From an uncultured Litoreibacter sp. (lineage in GTDB: Bacteria; Pseudomonadota; Alphaproteobacteria; Rhodobacterales; Rhodobacteraceae), in NCBI GenBank assembly GCA_947494435.1, contig CANLUY010000002.1, positions 1,364,001 through 1,428,000 of the forward strand: a DNA stretch of 64,000 nucleotides, written 5' to 3'. The notes beneath the pieces are model-generated. The model did not search any database, was not told the DNA's origin, and saw nothing but the letters and a program-made list of their open reading frames with translations. Position numbers and translations under genes: made by a program. Below, piece after piece: positions 36,187 through 44,627 of this stretch. Every line of letters starts with the position of its first letter. The stretch's first letter is position 1.

Positions 36187-37395
36187 TTATTGAACGTTTT
36201 CGATCTTCGTGAAATCCAGATCATTCGCCTTGGGCGAGGCCGTGATCGCCATCACCTCGGACCGTTTGGTCGCAAAGATGTAGAACACGCAGGCCAAATA
36301 AATCAGGATAACCATCGCCCCGATCCACTGGATTTGCAGCCATTGGCTCTGGAACAACAGCGTCAGCCCGAACAACACCGCGACATTGCCAGCGATATAC
36401 GTCGCCTTCCCGAACCGTTGCGTCGTCAGGTTCAAGTTGTCTGTATACAGCCGGATCAGCGAGTCGAGCGAGTTGATCACAAAGGTGATCCCCACAATCA
36501 CCATCGCGACATTCATCAAACCAACGGTGCTCAGTTCATTCAGATAGTAGTGGTACAGAACCGCAAACCAGATTGCGAGCGGGATGGACGGAAAGACCAA
36601 CAGTGCCGCGAGCAACTGCCACGTCTTCATCCCACCCACGAAGCGGGAGGTGAACTGCCCGATCATGATCGACCACGCAAACCACCAGAACAGGTAGAAC
36701 TCATGATAGTCGGTCAGTGGCAAAACGAATTTGTGGATGTTGGTGAAATAGCCACTAATATTGCCGATCGACGATCCAAACTCACCCAAACCAATACCCG
36801 CATTGATCCACAATAGCGCGATCAAACCAAGGAACAGGAATGTTGAACTCAGCGACAGCACTTTGACGAACTTGATATCGGTGGAGCTATAAGCCGCTGC
36901 CAAAATCACCGCAAAGACAATGACATAGAAAGTCGCCACGACGCTTTCGCCATCACCGATCTCCGGGATGTAATAGGGCATATAGATCAGGAACAGCGAG
37001 GCCGTGAACGCACAGGTCGTCACAATGACGATGTTGTTCAGAATTCGTACAGCCGGGATCTCAAAGAACTTCACCCGAGGCTCAATCACGCAGAAATAGA
37101 AGCTCGTCAGGAAGTAAAACGCCCAGATCAGGAAGCCCCAAAACCCAAACTCCAACGCCAGTGGGTTAGTGAACGCATAGGCCGGCTCGGCCGCCGTGTC
37201 GGCATAAAGCGGGAAGTCGAAGGCCAGCGGGAACATGATCAACCCGACGTCCAACCCGGACGTGAACAGGATCGCGATAAAGGTAAACAGCGGCACAGGC
37301 GTCACGCCGATGCAGCGCACATTCCACCATTTGATAACGCAGAAAATCACCAGCGCGAAGGCCAGCAAGATCCCAAATGAGATCACCATATTCAT
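36187..37395 (-). CDS. Short BCCT-family choline/betaine carrier
   Basis: A 402-residue membrane protein with about 11-12 hydrophobic segments. The segment [20 protein letters not shown] near residue 225 matches the conserved transmembrane segment 8 pattern of betaine/choline/carnitine transporters (WWxxW...G.F..R...G). The protein is about 100 residues or more shorter than most BCCT proteins, and the glycine-rich GMG-type motif of segment 3 is not recognisable. The ATG at 37393-37395 follows AGGGGG. Its place at the head of the betB-betA run and its divergence from betI indicate choline uptake. The assignment to BCCT is based on one clear motif plus context, so a related amino acid-polyamine carrier is not fully excluded. 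Confidence 0.68.
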   Translation of the reverse strand: MNMVISFGILLAFALVIFCVIKWWNVRCIGVTPVPLFTFIAILFTSGLDVGLIMFPLAFDFPLYADTAAEPAYAFTNPLALEFGFWGFLIWAFYFLTSFYFCVIEPRVKFFEIPAVRILNNIVIVTTCAFTASLFLIYMPYYIPEIGDGESVVATFYVIVFAVILAAAYSSTDIKFVKVLSLSSTFLFLGLIALLWINAGIGLGEFGSSIGNISGYFTNIHKFVLPLTDYHEFYLFWWFAWSIMIGQFTSRFVGGMKTWQLLAALLVFPSIPLAIWFAVLYHYYLNELSTVGLMNVAMVIVGITFVINSLDSLIRLYTDNLNLTTQRFGKATYIAGNVAVLFGLTLLFQSQWLQIQWIGAMVILIYLACVFYIFATKRSEVMAITASPKANDLDFTKIENVQ

Positions 37396-37476
37396 AAAAT
37401 ATCCCCCTATTGGCGGGCTTTGGCCCGGCATCTATGGCCCCTTCCTAACACAGGGTCAGAAAAATTTCAACAAAAC

Positions 37477-37532
37477 CTGAATGGTCATTCAGTTTTTGAA
37501 ATGGGTTATCAAAACTTGAACTCTGCGTTCAA
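37477..37532. promoter_or_regulatory. Two candidate BetI operators
   Basis: The 154-bp region between the carrier gene and betI contains two dyads: CTGAATG-GT-CATTCAG (37477-37492) and TTGAAC-TCTGC-GTTCAA (37516-37532). The second includes the TTGAAC/GTTCAA halves resembling known BetI sites in other proteobacteria. It begins 34 nt before the betI ATG. Two dyads 39 bp apart suit joint control of both divergent transcripts. Confidence 0.65.
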
Positions 37533-37549
37533 TCTGTCATCCTGCTCCT

Positions 37550-38122
37550 ATGCAACGCCGCCGTATCCGCGACATCCGCCACGATGAATTCATCGCCGCC
37601 ACGATTCGTGGTGTCCACGCGCACGGCTTCGCTCAAGTCACCATGGCCGATATCGCGAAGGAGGCCGGAAGCTCCGCCGCCTCTATCGCCTATTATTTTG
37701 GTTCCAAAGAAAAGCTGATGGAAGCCACGATGCGCCATCTGCTCACGCTCCTGAAACAGGCTATGCTGGAACGCTACGCCAATGCCAAAACCCCGCAAGA
37801 CCGTCTGATTGCCGTGATCGACGCAAATTTCGACAACCAGCTTTTCACCCCAGCTCAATGCTCGCTCTGGGTGCAATTCTGGTCCAACGCGCCCTACGCC
37901 CCGAACCTGTCGCGCCTGCACGCCATCAACCGCGCCCGCGTGCAAAGCCATGTTCAGGCCGAGGTCAAACACCTCTTCCCCCCCGAAAAACGCGCGGCGG
38001 TTACCACAACACTACAAGCCTATATGGATGGCGTCTGGGTCGAGGCCGCGCAATCACATGAATGCGACCCTGAAAAAGCCCGCAAAGACGCCGCACACCT
38101 GGTAGCCCTCCTGCTCCAATAG
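37550..38122 (+). CDS. betI: TetR-family choline-responsive repressor BetI
   Basis: A 190-residue TetR protein. The HTH runs from about residue 12 to 58: FIAATIRGVHAHGFAQVTMADIAKEAG then AASIAYYFGSKEKLMEAT, where YYFGSKEKL is the recognition-helix signature. The remainder is the ligand-binding domain with a conserved QFTPAQ-like section (LFTPAQCSLWVQFW) typical of BetI. It represses choline uptake and oxidation genes until choline binds. It is transcribed away from the carrier-betB-betA genes with candidate operators between. Confidence 0.9.
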   Translation: MQRRRIRDIRHDEFIAATIRGVHAHGFAQVTMADIAKEAGSSAASIAYYFGSKEKLMEATMRHLLTLLKQAMLERYANAKTPQDRLIAVIDANFDNQLFTPAQCSLWVQFWSNAPYAPNLSRLHAINRARVQSHVQAEVKHLFPPEKRAAVTTTLQAYMDGVWVEAAQSHECDPEKARKDAAHLVALLLQ

Positions 38123-38166
38123 CGCGTCGTTTTTGCCAAAGGGTGCTTGAGGGATGCCCGTGCGGC

Positions 38167-38183
38167 GGGAGGCAAAGCCTCCC
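38167..38183. terminator. Hairpin between betI and the GST gene
   Basis: A 7-bp stem, GGGAGGC (38167-38173) with GCCTCCC (38177-38183) and loop AAA, lies between the convergent betI and GST stops. It is followed by AAAAGC on the plus strand and has no T-tract on either strand. It probably acts as a weak bidirectional terminator. Confidence 0.55.
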
Positions 38184-38225
38184 AAAAGCACAAAACATCA
38201 CGCGCGGCGCAGCCGCACATCAAGG

Positions 38226-38879
38226 TCAGATCGTGTCGCGCAGCATCTCATAAGACACCATCACAGTTTCGCGATATGCCTTCCGCTCACACAGCCGATC
38301 ATAATACGCCCTGAGATGCGGCAAGTCCCGTCGCACGATCTCAATATCGAAATAGCGATACAGCACATGGCCCAGCGGCATATCCGCCAGCGTCAAATGG
38401 TCCCCAGCGATATAGTCCCGCTCAGCCAAAACAGCATCCGCCGTGATCAACTCCCGCTCGAACCGCTCCACGGTCTCGCGAATGGCGACCAGATCCCAAC
38501 GCACCCGCGGCGTGCGCACGACACGCCAGAAGATCGGCCCCGTAAACCGGTTGGCGACCTCAACCTTGCCCCACTCCGCCCATTTATCAACCTCCGCACA
38601 CGCCACAGGATCGGACGGCCAAATCGCCTCATCCCCAAACACCGTCCCGAGATATCGCAGAATCGCAGCGGACTCGAAAATCACAGGCCCACCTTCCTGC
38701 GCCAACACAGGAATGCGCCCATGCGGGTTCATCGTCAGAAACTCAGGCATGTCCAACCCGCCAAAGCTCTCGCCGCAATCGACCCGCTCATAGGCCACAC
38801 CAAGCTCCGCCAGCCCCCACATCACCGCCTGCACATTGCTCGACGTCGCGCGGCCATAAAGAACCAGATCATTCCCCAC
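38226..38879 (-). CDS. Glutathione S-transferase family protein
   Basis: A 217-residue GST. The N-terminal thioredoxin-like domain starts LVLYGRATSSNVQAVMWGLAEL and has the cis-Pro segment GRIPVLAQEGGPVIFESAAILRYL near residue 53 (landmarks). The all-helical C-domain runs from about residue 90, with DHLTLADMPLGHVLYRY near residue 165. The catalytic position RATSSNVQ carries Ser, as in beta/theta/zeta-like classes. It starts 11 nt inside the betC gene, so it is coupled to choline sulfatase. Its role is unknown; the context suggests a link to choline sulfate use rather than general detoxification, but this is inference. Confidence 0.85.
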   Translation of the reverse strand: MGNDLVLYGRATSSNVQAVMWGLAELGVAYERVDCGESFGGLDMPEFLTMNPHGRIPVLAQEGGPVIFESAAILRYLGTVFGDEAIWPSDPVACAEVDKWAEWGKVEVANRFTGPIFWRVVRTPRVRWDLVAIRETVERFERELITADAVLAERDYIAGDHLTLADMPLGHVLYRYFDIEIVRRDLPHLRAYYDRLCERKAYRETVMVSYEMLRDTI

Positions 38880-40377
38880 GCGGGAACCTCTGGTTTTCCT
38901 CCAACACGTTCAGATCCATATGATTGCGCATATACCGCTCCGACGCTTTCTGAAGCGGCTGGTAATCCCAGGGGAAATACCCGCCCTGCCTGAGCGCCTC
39001 ATAGACCACCCACCGACCGGCTTGAGAGTGCCGCACATCCGCATCAAACCGCGCCAAATCCCAGCGCGCATCCGTCTTGGCCGACAAAGACGCAACGGTG
39101 CCCGCATGGGCAGCAACATCAGCCAGATTAACCAATTCATGCGGATCAGCCTCCAGATCAAACAATTGATCGGGGTCTAACGCGCAGCGATTGAACTTCC
39201 ACTTGCCATAGCGCAATGACACCAGCGGCGCGTAAGATCCTTCCGCAGCATATTCCATCGCCACCGGCGTCTCGCGCGTGCCACCCTGGCCCAAAGGCAC
39301 GATGCTCTCGCCATCGGTCCAATCCATCACTTCCGACATATCCACGCCCGCCAGATCGCACAGCGTCGGACACACATCGATGTTGGAGACAGGCGTTTCA
39401 ACCAACCCCGGCTCCATCACAGGAGAAGAGATCATCACCGGCACCCGTGCAGAGCCCTCATAGAAGGACATCTTGAACCACAGCCCGCGCTCCCCCAGCA
39501 TATCGCCATGGTCGGAGACGAACAGGATCGTGGCCTCCTGCCGTGTGTCTTCGAGCGTCTTCAGGACTTCGCCCACTTTGTCATCGAGATAGCTGATATT
39601 GGCAAAATAAGCCTGCCGCGCGCGGCGGATATGTTCCTCGGTGATGTCAAAATTATCGCGATCATTGGCGTCGAGAATGCGCTGCGAATGCGCATCTTGC
39701 TGCTCATACGGGATCGGCCCAACCTCCGGCAGCAGATGATCGCACTCCTCGTACAAGTCCCAGTATTTCTTCCGGGCCACATATGGATCATGCGGATGCG
39801 TGAAGCTGACCGTCAGACACCATGGCCGCGTGTCATGCCCGCGCGACAGATCGTAAATCTTCCGCGTCGCATGGTAGGCCACCTCGTCATCATACTCCAT
39901 CTGGTTGGTGATCTCCGCCACGCCCGCGCCGGTGACGGAACCCATATTATGATACCACCAGTCAATCCGCTCCCCCGGTTTGCGATAGTCCGGAGTCCAG
40001 CCGAAATCAGGCGGGTAAATATCCGTCGTCAACCGCTCTTCAAACCCGTGCAACTGGTCCGGCCCCACAAAATGCATCTTGCCGGACAGGCAGGTCTGAT
40101 AGCCCGCGCGCCGCAGATGATGCGCAAAGGTAGGAATGGCCGAGGAAAACTCAGCCGCATTGTCGTAAACTCCCGTGCGTGACGGCAACTGACCCGACAT
40201 GAACGACGCGCGCCCCGGCGCACACAAGGGCGAAGCCGTGTACGCATTCGCAAACCGCGTTGAGCGCGCCGCCAAGGCTTTCAAATTCGGCGCATGCAAC
40301 CACTCCGCAGGCCCGTCAGGGAACAACGTCCCGTTCAACTGGTCCACCATAATGATCAGAATATTGGGTTTCGCCAT
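38869..40377 (-). CDS. betC: Choline-sulfatase
   Basis: A 502-residue sulfatase. The formylglycine motif is CAPGR beginning at Cys52, in SPLCAPGRASFMSGQ; the cysteine is converted to formylglycine by a maturase or FGE that is not in the window. Metal-binding Asp residues are in IIMVDQL and SDHGDMLGERGLWFKMSFYE near residue 290. It hydrolyses choline-O-sulfate to choline and sulfate, feeding BetA and BetB. There is no signal peptide, so it is cytoplasmic like other BetC. Start MAKPNILI at 40375-40377. It overlaps the GST gene by 11 nt. A dedicated choline sulfate importer is not seen here. Confidence 0.95.
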   Translation of the reverse strand: MAKPNILIIMVDQLNGTLFPDGPAEWLHAPNLKALAARSTRFANAYTASPLCAPGRASFMSGQLPSRTGVYDNAAEFSSAIPTFAHHLRRAGYQTCLSGKMHFVGPDQLHGFEERLTTDIYPPDFGWTPDYRKPGERIDWWYHNMGSVTGAGVAEITNQMEYDDEVAYHATRKIYDLSRGHDTRPWCLTVSFTHPHDPYVARKKYWDLYEECDHLLPEVGPIPYEQQDAHSQRILDANDRDNFDITEEHIRRARQAYFANISYLDDKVGEVLKTLEDTRQEATILFVSDHGDMLGERGLWFKMSFYEGSARVPVMISSPVMEPGLVETPVSNIDVCPTLCDLAGVDMSEVMDWTDGESIVPLGQGGTRETPVAMEYAAEGSYAPLVSLRYGKWKFNRCALDPDQLFDLEADPHELVNLADVAAHAGTVASLSAKTDARWDLARFDADVRHSQAGRWVVYEALRQGGYFPWDYQPLQKASERYMRNHMDLNVLEENQRFPRGE

Positions 40378-40449
40378 CACTGCCTCCGCTTGCGGTTTGG
40401 TCGAGTTGTGCGCCCGACGCCCGCATTGGGTCAATGGCAATCGCGACGC

Positions 40450-41352
40450 TTAGACTTTGGTCGCCGACGCCGCCGGCGTCACTTGCGCCTTCTTCAACAC
40501 ATGCTCCCGCCATGTGATAAAGCTGACAGCACCCACGATGATCACGCCGCCAACAACGACGTAAATATCCACGGCTTCATCAAAGGCGAGCCAGCCCAAA
40601 AGCACGGCCCAAACCAATTGCAGAAAATACACAGGCTGCGTAACCGTGAGCGGCGCGCAGGCAAAGGCCAGCGTCATCGTGTAATGCCCCCCCGTTGCCA
40701 AGGCCGCTAAAACGAACATCCATCCGACCTGTGCCCATGTCGGCGTCACCCAGACAGCCCAAGCCATAGGCGCCAAGCCAATCGTCACCGTGACCGACAG
40801 CATGAACACGACAACGGACGGCGACACTTCATCCGCCATCACCTTTGCGCTCAGGTATGATCCGGCAAAGAACACCGCCGCGAATAACATCGCGATATGC
40901 CCAGAGTTCAACTCCCGGAACCCCGGTCGCAAGATAATCATCGCACCAAGCAAGGCCGCGCAAATGGCCAATACACGTCGAAACGCCAGCTTCTCGCCTA
41001 AAAATAACGCCGCCGCTACCGTCACATAGACCGGGTTAAGGTAATTCATCGACGTCACTTCAGCGATGGAAATCCGCGTCATCGCGTAAAACCACAGAGT
41101 CACGCCCAGCGAGTGCACAAGCCCGCGAAACGCAAACACTTTGTAAATCCGCGGCGTCATCACCGCCGCCCGCATCGCGGGGATCATCGGGATCAGGAAC
41201 ACCAGCCCCAGCAGGTAGCGCAAAAATGCCGCTTCCGCCGCAGGCAGGTCGCTGCCCACGTATTTTACAACCGCCGTAACGGCGACAAACAGGATGCCGG
41301 TTACAAACATCCAGAAGACACCAAGAACAGGGTTTTGCTTATGCGCATCCAT
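40450..41352 (-). CDS. EamA-family DMT-type exporter
   Basis: A 300-residue membrane protein with ten predicted helices in two EamA repeats (helices 1-5 and 6-10). The first repeat includes the segment AAEAAFLRYLLGLVFLIP and the second PVYFLQLVWAVLLGWLAFDEA near residue 250. Start MDAHKQNPVLGV at 41350-41352. DMT permeases export amino acids, nucleosides or other metabolites; the substrate is unknown. It lies 47 nt downstream of the LysE-type gene on the same strand and 72 nt upstream of betC, so it could form an exporter pair with the former. Confidence 0.85.
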   Translation of the reverse strand: MDAHKQNPVLGVFWMFVTGILFVAVTAVVKYVGSDLPAAEAAFLRYLLGLVFLIPMIPAMRAAVMTPRIYKVFAFRGLVHSLGVTLWFYAMTRISIAEVTSMNYLNPVYVTVAAALFLGEKLAFRRVLAICAALLGAMIILRPGFRELNSGHIAMLFAAVFFAGSYLSAKVMADEVSPSVVVFMLSVTVTIGLAPMAWAVWVTPTWAQVGWMFVLAALATGGHYTMTLAFACAPLTVTQPVYFLQLVWAVLLGWLAFDEAVDIYVVVGGVIIVGAVSFITWREHVLKKAQVTPAASATKV

Positions 41353-41399
41353 ACAAGCACCAGACAGCCCGCGCGCAGGCGCTGCAAGCGCAATCGGAC

Positions 41400-42002
41400 T
41401 TAGTGGCGCAAAATCAACGCCAAAGCGATGCTCCACATCGTGATGCCGATGATCACATCCAACACCCGCCACGCCGACGGCTTGGCAAAGAACGGCGCCA
41501 CGAATTGCGCGCCATAGCCCAACAGAAAGAAGAAACTGCCAGCAGCTAGAATCGCGCCCGCGCCAAACGCCCCCCGCGCCTCGCCATACTGTGCCGACAG
41601 CGCGCCCAGCAGCACCACCGTGTCCAAAATCGCATGCGGGTTAAGCCATGTGAACGCCAGACACGCGAAGATCGTCGCCCGCAAGCTCGTCTCCGCCGCG
41701 CCCTCCGCCTGCAACCCCGCACTGCCTCGCCAAGCCGACCGGAAACACAAAGCGCCATAGACCAGCAGGAACAACGCACCGCCATAAAGCATCAGATCAG
41801 AGAACCACGGCGCCAGCTCCGTCAACCGCCCGAAGCCGAAGACGCCAATGCTGACCAGCACGATCTCCGACAAGCTGCAGGTCACACAGACCGCCAGCAC
41901 ATGCTGCCGCTTCAACCCTTGCCTCAGCACAAACGCATTCTGCGCCCCGATAGCAAGGATCAACGAGAACCCGATCATATATCCAGAAAGCAGCGCGGTC
42001 AT
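41400..42002 (-). CDS. argO: LysE/ArgO-family amino acid exporter
   Basis: A 200-residue membrane protein with six helices. The sequence MTALLSGYMIGFSLILAIGAQNAFVLRQGL is the signature of the LysE/ArgO group, with the GAQNAFVLRQGL core. FAWLNPHAILDTVVLLGA near residue 115 (here FTWLNPHAILDT) is also conserved and typical of basic amino acid exporters. It removes excess arginine or lysine. The symbol is by family; ArgO and LysE are not separable here. Start at the ATG at 42000-42002. It lies 47 nt upstream of the EamA gene. Confidence 0.87.
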   Translation of the reverse strand: MTALLSGYMIGFSLILAIGAQNAFVLRQGLKRQHVLAVCVTCSLSEIVLVSIGVFGFGRLTELAPWFSDLMLYGGALFLLVYGALCFRSAWRGSAGLQAEGAAETSLRATIFACLAFTWLNPHAILDTVVLLGALSAQYGEARGAFGAGAILAAGSFFFLLGYGAQFVAPFFAKPSAWRVLDVIIGITMWSIALALILRH

Positions 42003-42129
42003 GCAGCGCTGATACGGTGAAGCCTTGCCAGCGTCCAGAGGTCCCGCCACATTGTCCGTCTCGCCAGGGACGGACAGAATCGCCCCTCCGCCCTCTGGCC
42101 CCTCACGCCAGATTGAGACAGCCTACAGC

Positions 42130-43329
42130 ATGGACCAAATTATTGCCGAAATGATCAGCACGGCCACCATTGCGATTGCAATGCTGGGCGTCACCTTTTG
42201 CCTCATGCAGACCGAATACACCCGTGTTAGCCAAAGCTTCGCGCTGTTCCTCGCGGCGGTCGCCGTCAATAACCTGCCGGAGGCCTTCACGCGCCTCGCG
42301 CCGTCGTCGCTTGACCTCTACGCGCAACCCACGGACTCGCTCCTCTGGCTAGCAAGCTCGCTCTGTCTCGCGCCCTTGTTCTGGATCTACGTCGTGACAC
42401 TGACCTCAACAGACGCACGTAGACCAGCCCGTCTGTATCGCCATTTCATCCTGCCCGCCCTTGCAGTCCTGACGGGTTTGGTGATGATCCCAGCCCCACA
42501 AGAGCTATGGGCAGAGGTTCCCCCGGACGACATCATTGCAAGCTTTGGCTGGTGGACTCTCCTGATCGCAGCCGTGGCTTTGCTGCAAATCGCAGCCTAC
42601 CCGCAAATGGCCGTCTACCTGTTCCTGATCATCCGCCGCATGATGCGCTACCGGCTGAGGTTGCGCGACTATTACGCCAGCACCGAAGAGCATGAGCTAC
42701 GCTGGATCTACATCATTGGCGGCTTGGGCGCCCTCTTTTGGATCAGTCAGGCGCTTGTTTTGGTCCTTGCCTTTGATCCCGCACGCACCACCATACCGCC
42801 CCTGTTTGTCGCGATCACGGGGCTTGCGGGCCTCGGCCTCGTGTTCACCACGATCCTCTGGGGCATGCGCCAGCGCCCACCCTTGATGCCAGATCCAGAA
42901 GACGCAACGCCCCCGCCAGACAAATATGAAAAATCCGCACTCAGCACAGAGGCCTCCACCCGCATCACCCGCAAACTCCGCGTCGCGATGGAGCAGGACC
43001 ACCTACACCGCGATCCGAACCTGTCGCTCTGGACGCTGGCCAAACATATCGGGGCGTCCCCGAACTACATCTCCCAGACCTTGAACGAGGCCGTCGGCGA
43101 GAGCTTCTTCGATTTCGTCAACGGCTACCGCATTGCGGAGGCCAAGACGCGCCTGTCCACAACCGACGATACCGTCCTGACCATCACCTATGATGTCGGC
43201 TTCAACGCACGCTCGTCCTTTTACAACGCCTTCAAACGCGTCACCGGCCAGACGCCGACGGAATATCGAAAAACACTGTCTCGACGTGAGGGGATGGACG
43301 ACATCAAAGGCAGATTGCGCGAAGCCTGA
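42130..43329 (+). CDS. Membrane-anchored AraC-family regulator
   Basis: A 399-residue protein with two parts. Residues about 1-260 contain seven hydrophobic segments (first IISTATIAIAMLGVTFCLM, last FVAITGLAGLGLVFTTILWGM), an integral membrane sensor. Residues about 290-395 are an AraC-type DNA-binding domain: LSLWTLAKHIGASPNYISQTLN, then TILTITYDVGFNARSSFYNAFKRVTGQTPTEYRK (partly quoted; actual text VLTITYDVGFNARS). The design permits a membrane-sensed signal to control DNA directly. The ATG is at 42130. Its targets are unknown; the small lipoprotein gene starts 32 nt downstream and the exporter genes are divergent. Confidence 0.83.
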   Translation: MDQIIAEMISTATIAIAMLGVTFCLMQTEYTRVSQSFALFLAAVAVNNLPEAFTRLAPSSLDLYAQPTDSLLWLASSLCLAPLFWIYVVTLTSTDARRPARLYRHFILPALAVLTGLVMIPAPQELWAEVPPDDIIASFGWWTLLIAAVALLQIAAYPQMAVYLFLIIRRMMRYRLRLRDYYASTEEHELRWIYIIGGLGALFWISQALVLVLAFDPARTTIPPLFVAITGLAGLGLVFTTILWGMRQRPPLMPDPEDATPPPDKYEKSALSTEASTRITRKLRVAMEQDHLHRDPNLSLWTLAKHIGASPNYISQTLNEAVGESFFDFVNGYRIAEAKTRLSTTDDTVLTITYDVGFNARSSFYNAFKRVTGQTPTEYRKTLSRREGMDDIKGRLREA

Positions 43330-43360
43330 TCGCATAACAAACGATCAGAAAGACACATCA

Positions 43361-43546
43361 ATGAAACGATACTTCATTCTCGCAATGATGAGCCTCGCCG
43401 CCTGCGAGTCCCCCGCCGAAATCGCAGCGCGAGAACAACTCGACGCCGCCTGTCTGAAAGGAGACCTCCGCGCCTGCGCCGCCGTCCAACAACGGGTCGC
43501 TGCTGAAAATCAAGCCCTCGCGACAACTGCGCTAGGCTTCGATTGA
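43361..43546 (+). CDS. Small lipoprotein (61 residues)
   Basis: A 61-residue protein with a clear lipoprotein signal, MKRYFILAMMSLAACES, where Cys15 follows LAA. The mature part, IAAREQLDAACLKGDLRACAAVQQRVAAE, is helical with two Cys in AACLKGDLRACAAV, a short Sel1-like or coiled motif (landmark). It starts 32 nt after the AraC regulator gene and is followed by a strong terminator, so the two are one transcription unit. The function is unknown. Confidence 0.75.
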   Translation: MKRYFILAMMSLAACESPAEIAAREQLDAACLKGDLRACAAVQQRVAAENQALATTALGFD

Positions 43547-43553
43547 CCCGTCC

Positions 43554-43595
43554 GGCCGCAGCGAGAGACCCCATCCCTCGCTGCGGCCATTTTTC
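43554..43595 (+). terminator. Strong terminator after the small lipoprotein gene
   Basis: A 12-bp perfect stem, GGCCGCAGCGAG (43554-43565) with CTCGCTGCGGCC (43577-43588), is followed by ATTTTTCCC. It closes the AraC-lipoprotein unit ahead of the convergent LysR gene. Confidence 0.88.
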
Positions 43596-43611
43596 CCGAA
43601 CGCTTCGCGAC

Positions 43612-44517
43612 TTAGGTTCCGGTGAGATGCTTTGATCGCTTGTAGTAAGCCTCGATAAAATCCACCGCCAAATGGACGAGACTGTTCTTTGGCACATTCT
43701 GCGGCCAGACCGCATAGATATTGATCGGCTTGAACACCGCATCTGCACAGATACGGATAAGCTGCCCGCGCTCCACTTCCTCTTTTACCGCCAGACCCGG
43801 CACCACAAGAAATCCGAGCCCCGCACAAGCACAATGAATGGCCGCATACATGCCGTTCACGACGATAGAGGCGTTTGGCTCAGCGATCTCCTCAAACGTA
43901 TCCGCAATATGGCTTAGGTTGATACCGGGCGGATGTTTGACCCGATCCCACTCCTCAATTTCTTCAAGCGTGCGTGGCAAATCCCTATCACGCACATAAG
44001 ACGGCGACGCGACGACCCAGATATCAAACGCCGCCACGCGCCGTGATTTGTAGATCGAGTCTTCCATATCAACCGCGGTGCCCCGCAAAGCCAAATCGAA
44101 CGCGGACCCACTCAGTTTCTCGAAATCGTCAGTGTAGGAAATATCAAGCTTTATGCTCGGGAACTCCTTCGCAAAATCAATCAGCGCCCCCCCGAATGCT
44201 GGATGTTGCGAGATGGCGGGCGCCGTGATTCTCAACCCGCCCGATACGTTGTTCTTGCGCCGCTGCATCGCCGCAAGCCCCGCTTCTGCAGCTTGCGTCA
44301 TCCGCTGCGTGCTTTGCAAAAGCTCGACACCCGCATCAGTAAGCGACAAGCGTCGGGTCGAACGATAGATCAAGGGCAAATCAAGTTGCGCTTCAAGCTG
44401 TGCAATATGGTGGCTGACGACTGAGGGCGAAATGCCAAGCTCTTTCGCAGCGCCGCGAAACGACCCTGCCGTAGCCACGGACTGAAACACAGCCATGCGA
44501 TGTAGGTAGTCCATCAT
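43612..44517 (-). CDS. LysR-family transcriptional regulator
   Basis: A 301-residue LTTR. The HTH is at residues 1-60: MDYLHRMAVFQSVATAGSFRGAAKELGISPSVVSHHIAQLE (partly quoted as landmark), followed by a two-lobed effector domain. There are two adjacent ATGs at 44512-44517, and I used the outer one. The protein controls genes that are usually divergent, here the glycosyltransferase gene at 44628. A dyad at 44530-44546 lies directly upstream. The effector is unknown. Confidence 0.85.
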   Translation of the reverse strand: MMDYLHRMAVFQSVATAGSFRGAAKELGISPSVVSHHIAQLEAQLDLPLIYRSTRRLSLTDAGVELLQSTQRMTQAAEAGLAAMQRRKNNVSGGLRITAPAISQHPAFGGALIDFAKEFPSIKLDISYTDDFEKLSGSAFDLALRGTAVDMEDSIYKSRRVAAFDIWVVASPSYVRDRDLPRTLEEIEEWDRVKHPPGINLSHIADTFEEIAEPNASIVVNGMYAAIHCACAGLGFLVVPGLAVKEEVERGQLIRICADAVFKPINIYAVWPQNVPKNSLVHLAVDFIEAYYKRSKHLTGT

Positions 44518-44529
44518 TGTTCGATATGG

Positions 44530-44546
44530 TGGAACCAAGAGTTCCA
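44530..44546. promoter_or_regulatory. Candidate LysR operator
   Basis: The dyad TGGAAC-CAAGA-GTTCCA (44530-44546) lies between the LysR start and the divergent glycosyltransferase start, 13 nt upstream of the regulator. It has the interrupted palindrome form typical of LysR-type binding sites, so it may serve autoregulation. Confidence 0.55.
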
Positions 44547-44627
44547 AAAGTCGAGTCTGACATCCGTTATTGTTTGATGAGATGGTCCAGACACTCCCTT
44601 TGCGGGCGATCTAGTTTGGAGAATTCT

